Source: Aegilops tauschii subsp. strangulata
Lineage: Eukaryota > Streptophyta > Magnoliopsida > Poales > Poaceae
Assembly: GCF_002575655.3 (NCBI RefSeq)
Contig: NC_053037.3
Location: 503,262,544 to 503,326,543, forward strand
Length of the DNA: 64,000 bases
Reading direction: 5' to 3'
The translations under genes and the position numbers were made by a program. Below, in pieces: positions 44,971 to 56,407 of the stretch; position 1 is the stretch's first letter, and every line of letters begins with the position of its first letter. The notes below the pieces were generated by a model. It ran no database searches, was not told where the DNA came from, and saw only the letters and a list, made by a program, of their open reading frames with translations.

Positions 44971-46330
44971 GCAGTGGTCAAGCTTAATCCAAAGTCTGCA
45001 AAGGTGAACATGATGAATGCAGCTCAAGCGGAGGAATCTACTGATGTGATAATGGGTAATCTCTCAGTTAATGATATTCCTGCAAAAGTTCTTTTTAGTA
45101 CTGGTGCATCGCATTCTTTCTTGTCATACCCTTTTGCATCGAAGCACAATGTTGACACAGAGATTTTATCCAAAGTTATGCAAGTTGTTTCTCCGGGAAA
45201 ACTTTTGTCTTTTAGTTTGGTTGCTCCCGATGTTTCCATCAAGATGGGCAACTATAAATTTCTGTCTTCTCCAGTTGTTCTTGGTGACTCGGATATTGAT
45301 CTAATTCTCGGGATGGACTGGCTTTCTAAGCACAAGGCTCAACTCGATTGTGCTGCCAGGGAAATTCAATTGACACACTCTTCTGAGGATGTGATTATTT
45401 TTGCCGCTCGTGATGAAACCATTTGGTTTTTCTCTCTCAATGAGAAGGGCGAATTGAATGCCATCTCTCAAATTCCAGTCGTTTGTGAGTATCAAGATGT
45501 CTTTCCAGAAGAACTTCCGGGTATGCCTCCTCATCGGCCAGTTGAGTTCGTTATCGAACTAGAGCCTGGCACTGAACCCGTTTTCAAGCGTCCATACAAG
45601 CTTGGACCCAACGAGCTAAAGGAATTGAAGAAACAGCTCGATGAACAAGAGCGTCTGGGTTTGATCAGACCGAGTTCTTCTCCATGGGGTTGTGGTGTTA
45701 TTTTTGTCAAGAAGAAGGATGGCACGGACCGACTTTGTGTCGACTACCGTCCATTGAACAAGAAGACAATCAAGAACAAGTATCCACTTCCCAACATCAA
45801 TGAGCTATTTGAGCAACTCAAAGGTGCTAAAGTTTTCTCCAAGCTTGACCTTCGTATGGGTTATCATCAGATTCGCATTCGTGAAGAAGATATTCCCAAG
45901 ACAGCATTCAGAACAAGCTTTGGTTCTTATGAATATACTGTCGTGTCTTTCGGCTTCGTCAATGCTCCTCCAGTGTTCTCTCGGATGATGAATTACATCT
46001 TCAACCCCTATACCAATGAATTCGTTCTGGTGTATCTCGATGATATCTTGGTCTTCTCCAAGAATAAGCAGGATCATGCCAAACATTTGCGATTGGTGCT
46101 CGACAAGCTCAGAGAGTATCAATTCTATGCGAAGTTCTCTAAATGTGAGTTTTGGCTCGATGAAGTTCTTTTCCTTGGTCACATCATTTCTGCCAGGGGC
46201 ATCGCTGTTAACCTCCTCAGAATGTTAAGCAGCTCCGCAGTTTTCTTGGTCTTGCAAGCTATTGTCGAAGATTCGTTGAGAATTTCTCTAAGATTGCAAA
46301 GCCTCTTTCCAACCTCCTCCAGAAGCATTT
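44971..46330 (+). pseudogene. Protease and reverse transcriptase of the chromovirus, frameshifted
   Basis: Same frame as gag. The protease region has FSTGASHSF at about 45091-45120, where the family has FDTGASHSF; the catalytic Asp is replaced by Ser (AGT), so the protease should be dead. RT follows with [51 protein letters not shown] and the catalytic YLDD (46033-46044), then [14 protein letters not shown]. Just after this (about 46205-46220) a short deletion shifts the frame; the expected family sequence between AVN and [13 protein letters not shown] is missing. The annotated frame then ends at about 46332. Confidence 0.87.
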
Positions 46331-48332
46331 GAAGTATGTCTTGTCTCCTGAATGTGACGTTGCTTTCAACACTCACAAAGAGAAACTAGTCACAGCTCAT
46401 GTCTTAACTCCTCCTGATGAATCCAAGCCATATGAAGTTTTCTGTGATGCTTCTCTCCAAGGTCTCGGTGCTGTGTTAATGCAAGAGAAGAAAGTTGTGG
46501 CCTATACCTCTCGTCAGTTGAAGCCCAACGAAAAGAACTACCCCACTCACGATCTTGAGTTGGCGGCAGTTGTCCATGCATTAATAACGTGGAGACATCT
46601 CTTGTTGGGAAGACAAGTGGACATTTTCACCGATCAAAAGAGTCTCAAGTATATCTTCACTCAGCCCAACCTCAACCTCAGGCAGACTCGATGGGTCGAA
46701 ATGATTCAAGAGTACAATCCGAGTATTGAATATACTCCAGGCAAGGCCAATGTCATTGCAGATGCTTTAAGCAGGAAGGCTTATTGGAACAGCTTAATTC
46801 TCAAGCCTTTCCAACCGGATCTTTGTGAAGCTTTCCGAAAGCTGAATCTCCAAGTTGTTCCTCAAGGTTTTCTTGCCAACCTCATAGTCTCCCCTACTTT
46901 GGAAGATCAAATTCGTGAGGCACAACTCCTTGATGCCATGGTGAAGAAGGTGAAACGTGGTATCGACAAGGGTCTTTCCAAATACAAGTGCTATCGCATT
47001 GATGACAGAGACACTTTATTCTTCGAGGACCGGATTGTGGTTCCTAAAGGTGATCTAAGGAAAGTCATTATGAACGAGGCGCACAATTCTCTCCTGTCCA
47101 TTCATCCTGGAAGTACGAAGATGTATCATGACCTCAAGAAGTCGTATTGGTGGACTCGAATGAAGCAAGAAATTGCTCAATTCGTGAATGAATGTGATGT
47201 CTGTCGAAGAGTGAAAGCAGAACACCAACGACCAGCTGGTCTCCTCCAACCTCTTGCTATCCCGGAATGGAAGTTTGATCATATCGAAATGGACTTCGTG
47301 ACGGGTTTTCCAAAGTCCAAGCGCGGAAATAATGCTATCTTCGTTGTCATCGACAAGCTCTCTAAAGTGGCTCATTTCCTTCCAATCAAAGAATACATCA
47401 CAGCAGCTCAGCTGGCAGAGCTATACACCTCCAGAATTGTCTCCTTGTACGGCATTCCACAATTCATTTCTTCAGATCGTGGAAGCATCTTCACGTCTAA
47501 GTTCTGGGACTCCTTACAGAAGGCCATGGGCACAAACATTCGCTTCAGCACAGCTTTCCATCCTCAAACTAGTGGCCAAGTCGAGCGAGTCAATCAAATT
47601 CTTGAAGATATGCTCAAGGCTTGTGTCATTTCCTTCGGCATGAAATGGGAAGATTGTCTTCCATATGCTGAATTCTCCTACAACAACAGCTTCCAAGCGA
47701 GTTCGGGCAAGGCCCCATTCGAGATTCTCTATGGCAGAAAGTGTCGTACTCCTCTCAATTGGTCAGAGACTGGTGAACGCCAACTTCTTGGCAATGACTT
47801 AATCACTGAAGCTGAAGAAATGTGTAAAGTCATCCGTGATAATCTCAAAGCCGCGCAATCGTGCCAGAAGAGTTACTATGATAGTAAGCATCGTGATTTG
47901 GCTTTCGAGATCGGAGACCATGTCTACCTCCGCGTCTCTCCAATGAAAGGCACTCGTCGCTTCGGTATCAAAGGGACGCTTGCCCCTAGATACGTGGGTC
48001 CTTTCAAGATCATTGGCAAAAGAGGCGACCTCGCCTATCAACTTGAGCTTCCTTCCAACTTCGCGAACGTGCACGATGTGTTCCACGTGTCACAGCTCCG
48101 CAAGTGCTTCAAGACGCCTGAGCGCACTATCAACTTCGAAGAGATTGACCTCCAAGAATATTTGTCTTATCATGAGCACCCCGTTGTTATTCTTGAAGAA
48201 ACTGAGCGCAAGACTCGCAACAAGTCAATCAAATTCCTGAAAGTGAAGTGGTCGCACCATTCCGACCGGGAAGCCACCTGGGAACGCAAGGACCACCTCC
48301 GTTCCGAATATACAGAGTTCTTTCAGTCCTAG
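46218..48332 (+). pseudogene. RT thumb, RNase H, integrase and chromodomain of the chromovirus
   Basis: In the shifted frame from about 46218: [15 protein letters not shown], RNase H with FCDASLQGLGAVLMQ (about 46440), DLELAAVVHAL and FTDQKSLKYI, NVIADALSRK (about 46750). Integrase zinc region HPGSTKMYHDLKKSYWW to CDVCRR (about 47103-47210), DDE core: D in MDFVTGFP (about 47291), D in SSDRGSIF (about 47475), E in GQVERVNQ (about 47583). GPF/Y-type GPFKIIGKRGDLAYQLELP at about 48000, then HPVVILEETE leading into a C-terminal chromodomain (LKVKWSHHSDREATWE, about 48235-48290). The chromodomain in this class guides integration to heterochromatin. Frame intact to TAG 48332. Confidence 0.9.
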
Positions 48333-48368
48333 ATCTCGGGACGAGATCCTCTCGTAGTGGTGGAGTGT
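48332..48368 (+). other. Hairpin and polypurine-tract region of the chromovirus
   Basis: GATCTCG-gga-CGAGATC inverted repeat at 48332-48348 overlapping the pol stop, then GTAGTGGTGGAGTGT up to the 3' LTR. Shared with 8379-8415. Confidence 0.6.
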
Positions 48369-51300
48369 TGTAACACCCCGCATGTAACTTGCCATATTTG
48401 TAACTCCGACTCTTGCCATTTTCGGCAATGTGCTATGATATTCCCTCCGTGGTCGGGTTGTGTTTTTCGTTTTGTATTTTGTTCATGTCATGCATTTCAT
48501 ATCATGTCATCATGTGCATTGCATTTGCATACGTGTTCGTCTCTTGCATCCGAGCATTTTCCCCGTTGTCCATTTTGCAATCCGGCGCTCCTATCTCCTC
48601 CGGTGCACCCCACTTGTTTTCTTTCGTGAGCGGGTGTCAAACTTTCTCGGAATGGGCCGAGGCTTGTCAAGTGGCCTTAATATACCACCCGGAAACCACC
48701 AGTCAAGTTTCGTTCCATTTGGAGGTCGTTTGGTACTCCAACGGTTAACCGGGCATCCACAAAGTCCATTTGAGTGTCCAGCAAAACCCCCCCTAAAAAC
48801 CAGCCCAAAACCCTCCAAACTCTCTTCCATGCTCTAGGTCGTTCGATCACGATCGTGTGGGCGAACACCGCACCTCATTTGGAGCCTCCTAGCTCCCTCT
48901 ACCTATTTATATGTGAGTGCCCCGAAAAAACATTCGCAGTCCCCGAAACCCTAATTTCCCTCGCCGCCACCGGACGTGTCCGGCGCCTGCCGGACATCTC
49001 CGCCGCCGCGTCCAGCGTATCGGCACGTGCCACGTCATCAGCCCGTCGCCGCCGCCGCGCCGTCCCGCGAGGCCCGGGCGAGGCCCCCGCGGCCCGCCGC
49101 CGTCGCCTCCCGGCCCGACCTTCGCCTCCGCGCCGCCTGCCGGCTCCCTCCGCCGCCGCTCCCACGCTGGTCGGCCGCGCCGTCGCCCGCCGGCCGCCGC
49201 CGCCTCCCGGCCGTCCGAGGCGCCGCCGCCGCGCCTTGCCCGCCGCCGTCGCCTCCACGCCGTCCCCTCCGATCTCCCTCGCCGGAGCCCCTCCTCCTTG
49301 TCCCCGCTGCCGCTCCGGCGAGCCGCCGCTCGGGAGCCCGAGCTCGTCATCCTCGATCCAGATCTGGTCAACGGAGGTTGACCCCGAGCCCCCTCAAAAT
49401 TTCCCAAGTTTTTTTTGCATCTTTAATATTATATGCCCCTGTCATCGTTGCACAACTTCTTGCATGTAGCTCCGATTCACGTATGTAATATGTCAAATTG
49501 TTCGTCTCGTGATGCTCTACATTTTGTTCAATTGCACCTTGTTCATTAGAGGTCATCTTGATACCCAAATCTCTATTGCAAGAGGGCTAGTTGCTGTTAT
49601 CTGCTGGTTCTTATCAGAACTTGGAGATTTGTCATTTTTGTATCATTTAATCTGTGCATCTTATGGGCATGAGCTCTACAGGTGTTTTGTTGTATGCCAT
49701 GCCATCTTTCCAAGAGTGTATGCCATGTATTTTTGTCATCTCTGTGGTGACTAGCACAGACATGCAAAGTAGGCTCCTTAATGTTTCTGATTTCAGGGAC
49801 TTAGTGATTTCTCCAAGTCCTTGTCTGCTGTTATTTTGTTGCCATGTAAACTTGATGCTACAGAGAGATCCGTGCATATTTTGGAGATGTTCAGTAAGGA
49901 TGTTTTGTAGCTATAGTTGCAATAGATCTATTCCGGTGCTTGTTTACAATTATGGAGTGCCGTAGCATGACTCAATCTTGCTAAACTTTTGCTATAAAAT
50001 ATTTCTGGCAGATTCTTAACATGATATGCAATCTTGCGAAGCTTATTGTAGTTGATCCATTCATGCTATGCTTTTGTTCTTTCCATGTATGGCTTCACAA
50101 ACATGCCATCTTGCTGTAGGTATCCTTTTTTTGTCATGCGCTGCTTTTTGGAGAGTGCATCAAGCTCACAAAGAGGCCTACATATTATTGTTTCTGCCAC
50201 GCTCTGTTTCTGCCAAGTCTGGAACCTGATAACGAAACTTGCTATGTTTACATGCTTGTCATCATATCTTCTGGTCCTTTTTGGCTTATAGTCAGTAAGG
50301 GACTTTTGTCATATGCTTTTGTTAGAATACTTCCGTGCCAAGTTTTGCCATGTTAAGTTACTGTAGCATGTTGATTTCGTGCTCTGAACATTGCTACCTG
50401 ATGCTGTTTTCTGCCATGTCCAGTTTTTCACTAAGTCTGTGAACCTGTTATCTTTTGCACTTTTGCGATGCTTGTTTGAGCTTGATATGTTGTGATCTAG
50501 CCGTAGCTCAGTGTTCATCTTTTGTCAAGCATCTCCTTTAGATTACTGCCATGTGCTTTGTTGGTATTGTGGAGTGCTGTAGCATTGTTGTTTTTTGCAT
50601 TTTAAGTGCTATCATGCTGTTAATCGCAGATTCGTGTCATTCTTGTTTTGCTTGCCATTTGCAAACCGTGCATCCGTTTCCGGTGATCTTTATATCGATT
50701 TCGACCGAAATCATCTCATCTTTCCAGTGGCATGCTTGGTTTGCCAAGTTACTGCCATGTTCATCATTTTCCTTCCGGAGCACGCATATGCATCGCATAT
50801 CATATATCTTGCATATCATACATGTTTTGCATCATGTTGCTTGTGCATTTCTCGTGGTTGATTGTGGTTCCGTTTGTTTGTGTTCTTGTCTTGGGTAGAG
50901 CCGGGAGACGAGTTCGTGAATGAGGAACCTGTCGAGTACGCTTACGAGGATCAAGCTTTCGACAACTCTGAGAACCTTGCAGGCAAGATGACCACCCCTC
51001 GAAATCATTTCTATCTTTGCTTTGCTAGTTGTTCGCTCTATTGCCATGCTGCGCTACCTATCACTTGCTATATCATGTCACCCATTTTTCCATGTCAGCC
51101 TCTAACCATCCTTTCCTAGCAAACCGTTGTTTGGCTAAGTTACCGCTTATGCTCAGCCCCTCTTTTAGCGTTGCTAGTTGCAGGTGAAGTTGAAGTTTGT
51201 TCCATGTTGGAACATGTATATGTTGGGATATCACAATATCTCTTATTTAATTAATGCATCTATATATTTGGTAAAGGGTTGGGCCTTATGCCGGGTGTTT

Positions 51301-52592
51301 TGTTCCACTCTTGCCGCCCTCGTTTCTGTTATACCGGGATTATGTTCCTTGAGTTTGCGTTCCTTACGCGGTCGGGTGATTTATGGGACCCCCTTGACAG
51401 TTCGCCTTGAATAAAACTCCTCGAGCAAGGCCCAACCTTGGTTTTACCATTTGCTACCTAAGCCTTTTCCCCCGGGTTTTCGCGAGCCCGAGGGTCATCT
51501 TATTTTAACCCCCCCCCCCCCGGCCAGTGCTCCTTCGAGTGTTGGTCCGAACTGAGTAGACTGCGGGGCCCCCTCCTGGAAACTCGAGGTCTGGTTTTAC
51601 TCGTAGGATGTCTCATCCGGTGTGCCCTGAGAACGAGATATGTGCAGCTCCTGATTTGTCGGCGCATCGGGCGGCTTTGCTGGTCTTGTTTTATCATTGT
51701 GGAAATGTCTTGTAAACCGGGATTCCGAGACTGATCGGGTCTTTCCGGGAGAAGGTTTATCCTTCGTTGACCGTGAGAGCTTATGATGGGCTAAGTTGGG
51801 ACACCCCTGCAGGGTATTATCTTTCGAAAGCCGTGCCCGCGGTTATGAGGCAGATGGGAATTTGTTAATGTCCGGTTGTAGAGAACTTGTCACTTGACCC
51901 ATTTAAAATACATCAACTGCGTGTGTAGCCGTGATGGTCTCTTCTCGGCGGAGTCCGGGAAGTGAACATGGTCTGTGTTATGTATGACGCAAGTAGGAGT
52001 TCAGGATCACTTCTTGGTCATTGCTAGATGACGAACGTTCCATTGCTTCTCTTCTCGCTCTCATTTGCGCAAGTTAGCCACCATATATGCTTATTGCCGC
52101 TGCAGCTCCACCTCATTACACCATCCTTTCCTATAAGCTTAAATAGTCTTGATCTCACGGGTGTGAGATTGTTGAGTCCTCGTGACTCACAGATTGTACC
52201 AAAACAGTTGCAGGTGCCAATGATGCTAGTGCAGATGATGGGGTCGATCTCAAGTGGGAGTTCGACGAGGAACGTGGTCGTTACTATGTGTCTTTTCCTG
52301 ATGATCAGTAGTGGAGCCCAGTTGGGACGATCGGGGATCTAGCATTTGGGGTTGTCTTATTTTCATATGGATTTTGACCGTAGTCGGTCTATATGTTTGT
52401 ATTTTGGATGATATATGAATAATATTTATGTATTGTGTGAAGTGGCGATTGTAAGCCAACTCTTTATCCCATTCTTGTTCATTACATGGGATTGTGTGAA
52501 GATGACCCTTCTTGCGACAAAACCACTATGCGGTTATGCCTCTAAGTCGTGCCTCGACACGTGGGAGATATAGCCGCATCGTGGGCGTTACA
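48369..52592 (+). repeat. 3' LTR of the chromovirus
   Basis: 4,224 bp, collinear with 38154-42760 apart from the duplication noted there and small differences, including a C-run of about 14 at 51511. Exon-like acidic frames at 50899-50982 and 52214-52311. Ends GCGTTACA. Confidence 0.93.
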
Positions 52593-53400
52593 GCCACCGC
52601 AGCCCTGAGGCTAGCTATGAGGCCCTCGTACTATGCTATGTTGTTGGAGACCTTCTCGCCCTGCTGGAAGCAGAGCTGCATGGCATAGTAGAGCTTGTCA
52701 TGGGTGGGTGAGATAAGCACCGCTCCAGGCCCCGCGCCCTGGCGTGAGAACGTGCCATCGAAGACCCAGCCGTCCGGCGCTTCGCTCCCTAGAGATAGGG
52801 ATTGGTACTCGCCTGCTTCGAGCTCTGGGGCGTCGTGCTGAACTCCAAGCGCTTGCAGCTCGAAGTTCCATTCAGCGACTCGCCCGGTGGCATTGGGGCT
52901 CCTCAGCACTCTCTCTAGTGGGTAAGCCGAGACGACCTTGATGGGGTGACCCTGGAAGTAGTGGCGCAGCTTGAGCGAGGCCACCAGGAGCGCGACTAGG
53001 ATCTTCTGAGGCATGGGGTATCATGCCCTTGCACCCCGCAGCACTGTGCTGACGAAGTACACCGGATGCTCGACGAGGGCGGGAGAGCTGATGGAGTCTT
53101 CGGCTTCCGGGGGTCGAGGTATCTCTTCGGGGTCTTCGGCTTCAGGGGCTTGGTGGTCTGTTGAAGCAGCCGCTGCTTCAGGAGCTTCGTCTTGGTGTCG
53201 TGCCGCTTCATCCGGCCTGGTGCTTCCACTTGGCGGGCCCTTGACCTGGCGCTCTTCTCGGAGGGCCACCGGCGCTGCGCTGGAGGAGTGGGTTGTGGCA
53301 GATAGGTAGAGCACCAAGGGCTCGAGGGGTCGAGGCGCCACCGTCACTGGCAGGCTGGTCAGGTATCTCTTAAGGTCTTGAAACGCTTGGTCGGCCACCG
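52593..53400 (-). pseudogene. RNase H domains of the minus-strand Tat element, first part
   Basis: Minus strand, following RT: LYLSATTHSSSAAPVAL, then an insert of about 57 residues rich in E, A and P (about 53230-53070), then HPVYFVSTVLRGA, after a stop KLRHYFQGHPIKVVS, and the second RNase H start WVFDGTFSRQGAGPGAVLIS (about 52760). A stop (TAG) lies after KVSNNIA at about 52631, before YEGLIA. The chromovirus insertion at 52592 separates it from 36520-38153. The low-complexity insert in this position is known to me from other grass Tat elements. Confidence 0.82.
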
Positions 53401-54600
53401 GAGTCCACTCGAATGGGCCCTTCTTCTTCATAAGCTTGAAGAACGGTAGGGCACACTCTCCCAGCTTGGACATAAAGCGCCCCAACGCAGTCACACGGCC
53501 GGCAAGCTTCTCCATATCCTTGAGGGTCTGCGGTGGACTCATTTGTTCGATTGCCTTGACCTTTTCTGGGTTCGCCTCGATCCCTCTGTGGGATACGAGA
53601 AATCCCAGCAGCTTGCCGGAAGGGACACCGAACACGCACTTCTCCGGGTTGAGCCGCAAGTTCACCTGGCGTAGGCTCGCAAAGGTCTCCTCCAGGTCTT
53701 GGATCAAAGTTCTTGCCTCCCGAGACTTCACCACAATGTCGTCGACGTAGGCCTCCGCGTTTCTCCCGAGCTGCCGCCCTAAGGTGATGTGCATCAGCCG
53801 CTGGAAGGTCGCTCCCGCGTTGCACAGTACGAAAGGCATGCAAGTATAGCAATAAACCCCACACGGGGTCAGGAAGGCGGTCTTCTCCACATCTTCCACC
53901 GCCATCTTGATCTGGTGATAGCCTGAGAACGCATCCAGGAAGCACAGTAAATCGCACTCGGCGGTGGAGTCGATGATCTGGTCGATAAGTGGAAGCGGGA
54001 ACGGATCTTGGGGCAGGCCTTGTTGAGGTTGGTGAAGTCGACACACATGCGCTCCTTCCCGCCTTTCCTCGGCACAACAATGGGGTTCGCCAGCCACTCG
54101 GGGTACCGAACCTCGCGAATGGCACCTGTGGCCTCCAGCTTGCGGGTTTCTTGGACGATGAAGGCATGCTTCTCCGTGGACTGTCGTCTCGCCCGCTGCT
54201 TCATAGGGCGTACATTGGGGCACACCTTTAAGTGATGCTCAATCACCTCTCTCGGGGCCCCCACTAGCTGTTTGGGTTCCCATGCGAATATCTCCTTGTT
54301 CGCGCGTAAGAACTTCACCAACGCTTCCTCTTGATCAGGGGCGAGGTCGGCACCTATGTTGAAGGTGGCTCCTGAGGACCCGTCTTCATCGACTGGCACC
54401 TTCTTGGTTTCAGCCTTGTCTTGGGTGAACAACTGCTTCTTCTTGGTTGGTGCGGCTTCCTTGGCCTTGGAGGCGTCCGCGCCGGCGGGCTGCGCCGCCG
54501 TGGCGGTCTTGAGGGCCACTAGAGCCTCCTTGGTGTCCCCCTTGACGGTGAGGCCGCCCTTGCTCCCAGGCATCTTCATGAGGTTGTAAGCCGGATTGGT
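53400..54600 (-). pseudogene. Reverse transcriptase of the minus-strand Tat element
   Basis: REVRYPEWLANPIVV, RMCVDFTNLNKACP, then a frame change in the C-run near 54013-54017 (one C lost), then FPLPLIDQIID, FLDAFSGYHQIKMA, and the catalytic YVDD at 53749-53738, followed by LLGFLVSHRGIEANPEKV. MPFVLCNAGATFQR has V where G is normal for the family. Inactive because of the frameshift. Confidence 0.87.
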
Positions 54601-55440
54601 TGCTGCCATAAGCTGGGCCAGAGCTGGGTACCCAAGGATGATGTTGTACGGGAGGCCGATGCGGGCGATGTCGAAGTCGACCAGCTCGGTGTGCTAGTTG
54701 TCGCGCATGCTGAAGATGACAGGAAGGCGGATCTGTCCCAGGGAGTGGGTGGTGCCGCCGCCAACTCCTGAGAAAGGCTTGCTGAGGCGGAGCCGCTCGA
54801 GTGGTACATGAAGAGGGCTGAAGGCGTCCACGGGGAGCATGTTGAGGTCGGCGCCACCGTCGATGAGGGTGTTGGAGACGGCCACGTTGCAGATGGTGGG
54901 CGTGCAAAGCATTGGGAGCACACCCGAGCCGGCGGTGGTGATGCGGTGGTCCCCTGAGTCGAAGATCAGGTCGGCCTCGGGCGTCGCCCAGCCAGGGGGA
55001 GCCCCCTGGCGCGTGGAAGCGGCGCCGATCTGGCGAAGGAACGTCTTGAGGTGACGGTCTGAGGGCGGTGCTTGCGAGCCACCTAGGAGGGCCGCCACAG
55101 CGTGGGGTGCCGGCGCCGCGAACCGCGCGGTGAAGAGGTCACCCAACTCCTCCCAAGATGCCACGGAAGATCCTGGGAGGGTGAGCAGCCAGGCACGCGG
55201 TGCGCTCGTAAGGGCCATGGGAAGCTAGTTGGCCATGACCCTATTGTCACCCCCAGCTTTGAGGACGACCTCCTCGTATGCCAGCAGGAAAGCCACCGGA
55301 TCCGCCGTGCCGTCGTAGTGCATCTCCGGCTTGAACTTGGGAGGCCACTGCACCTGTCGTAAGGCGGGGGCCAAGGCTCGGAGCCCCCTGGCCCCGCTGC
55401 TAGCATTGGTCGTCGGAGCGGAAAGCGCTGCGCTTGCCAT
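54601..55440 (-). pseudogene. Shortened gag and protease of the minus-strand Tat element
   Basis: ATG at 55440 (MASAALSAPTTNASS), then WPPKFKPEMHYDGTADPVAFLL typical of gag; TAG at about 55226 interrupts before LPMALTSAPRAWLLTLPGSS. Gag then joins the protease after only about 120 more codons, so the nucleic-acid-binding half of gag appears to be deleted. Protease: CNVAVSNTLIDGGADLNMLP (active-site DGG at about 54860), stop TAG at 54694-54696 after SMRDN, then GLPYNIILGYPALAQLMAATN. Several lesions, so inactive. Confidence 0.8.
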
Positions 55441-55499
55441 GGGGGTGGAGCACGGTGGTGGCGAAGCGTAGATCGACGCAAGGAAAGCTCCGGCGCACC

Positions 55500-55517
55500 C
55501 CTACCTGGCGCGCCAAA
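55500..55517 (-). other. Primer-binding site of the minus-strand Tat element
   Basis: On the minus strand TTTGGCGCGCCAGGTAG directly adjoins the LTR end at 55518. This form is common in this lineage. Confidence 0.75.
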
Positions 55518-56407
55518 TGTCGGATTTCGGGTTCCGGCAAAACCCTTGAGGTTCGAACACCGGGGTGCGCACGAAGATCTCTCCTCTCCCAACCTCTCAC
55601 ACTCCACGATCTCACGGACTAGCTCACCGAACCCAAAGAACACGAGGACACAAGATTTATACTGGTTCGGGCCACTGTTGTCGTGTAATACCCTACTCTA
55701 GTGTGGTGGTAGTGGATTGCCTCTTGGGCTGAGGATGAACAGTACAAGGGAAGAACAGCCTCCTGAGGAGAGGTGTTCTTGTGCTCGGTGAGCTGGTGTG
55801 CGGGTGAGGATTGCTCAAGATGAGTTGCCTCCTACGGTGATGACTAGCCCTATTTATAAAGGCCCTGGTCCTCTTCCCAAATATTGAGCGGGAAGGGATG
55901 CCACAACGGCCAAGTTTGAAGGGGGACAACTAGTACAGCTTATCCTAACAAAAGTAGTCTTCGCCTGCCAAAGGCTCTGGTGGTGACGCCGTCTTGGGCT
56001 CCACGGTGACCTCCATCCTGCCGTCCTGCTCGTCTTGGTCTTGTTGCACCAATATGGAAACCTTTGCCTGATGCCTCGGTACTCTTCGCCTGTGCTTGCC
56101 TCCTTAGCACCAAAGAGGAAACGAGGACACTGTGCGTGCTGGCGCCCACCTGGCCTTGCTCGTCATGGCTTACGTCACGGGAAACCTCGTGAGGTACCCC
56201 CTTGCCTTGATCTCTCCGCCCCTCACGAGCCAGCCCGGTGAGGCCGCTCCCGAGGAGGTCTTGTGTCATCCGCCTCCCGAGGCCCAGCCCCTCGCGAGGG
56301 TCTTGAGTGCTTGCTGGTGAAGATGGATCGTACGGGCCCGCTTCGGGAGCCACACCGTGGGCTGCAGGTATTCAAGTCTGGGGACCCCCATTCCCAGAAC
56401 GCCAACA
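55518..56407 (-). repeat. 5' LTR of the minus-strand Tat element
   Basis: 890 bp, collinear with 20720-21608. A minus-strand TATA-like TTTATAAATAGG is at about 55861-55850. Ends GCCAACA in plus orientation, followed by the TSD ccgtc (56408-56412). Confidence 0.92.

Larger units (their letters stand above)
38154..52592 (+). mobile_element. Tekay/Del-like chromovirus (Ty3/gypsy) with chromodomain
   Basis: Complete element of 14,439 bp. LTRs 38154-42760 and 48369-52592, both TGTAACACCCCGCATG at the start. TSD gccat (38149-38153) and gccac (52593-52597), one mismatch. PBS as in the element at 472. A single gag-pol frame from ATG 43915, with a stop in gag and a frameshift in RT, ends at TAG 48330-48332 after a chromodomain. 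The C-terminal chromodomain and long LTRs indicate the Tekay/Del clade. It was inserted into the RNase H region of the minus-strand Tat element. Confidence 0.93.
20720..56407 (-). mobile_element. Ty3/gypsy Tat-lineage retrotransposon, minus strand, split by two insertions
   Basis: LTRs at 20720-21608 and 55518-56407 (both TGTCGGATTTCGG in plus orientation) with a perfect TSD ccgtc. Without the two inserted elements it is about 8.26 kb. Minus-strand order from the right: 5' LTR, PBS, shortened gag, protease, RT, RNase H (interrupted by the chromovirus at 38154-52592), integrase, spacer, then a plus-strand (antisense) B3-type gene split by the element at 22660-35639, PPT and 3' LTR. Pol order PR-RT-RH-INT and the RT/IN motifs place it in Ty3/gypsy without a chromodomain. 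All frames are damaged. Confidence 0.9.
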
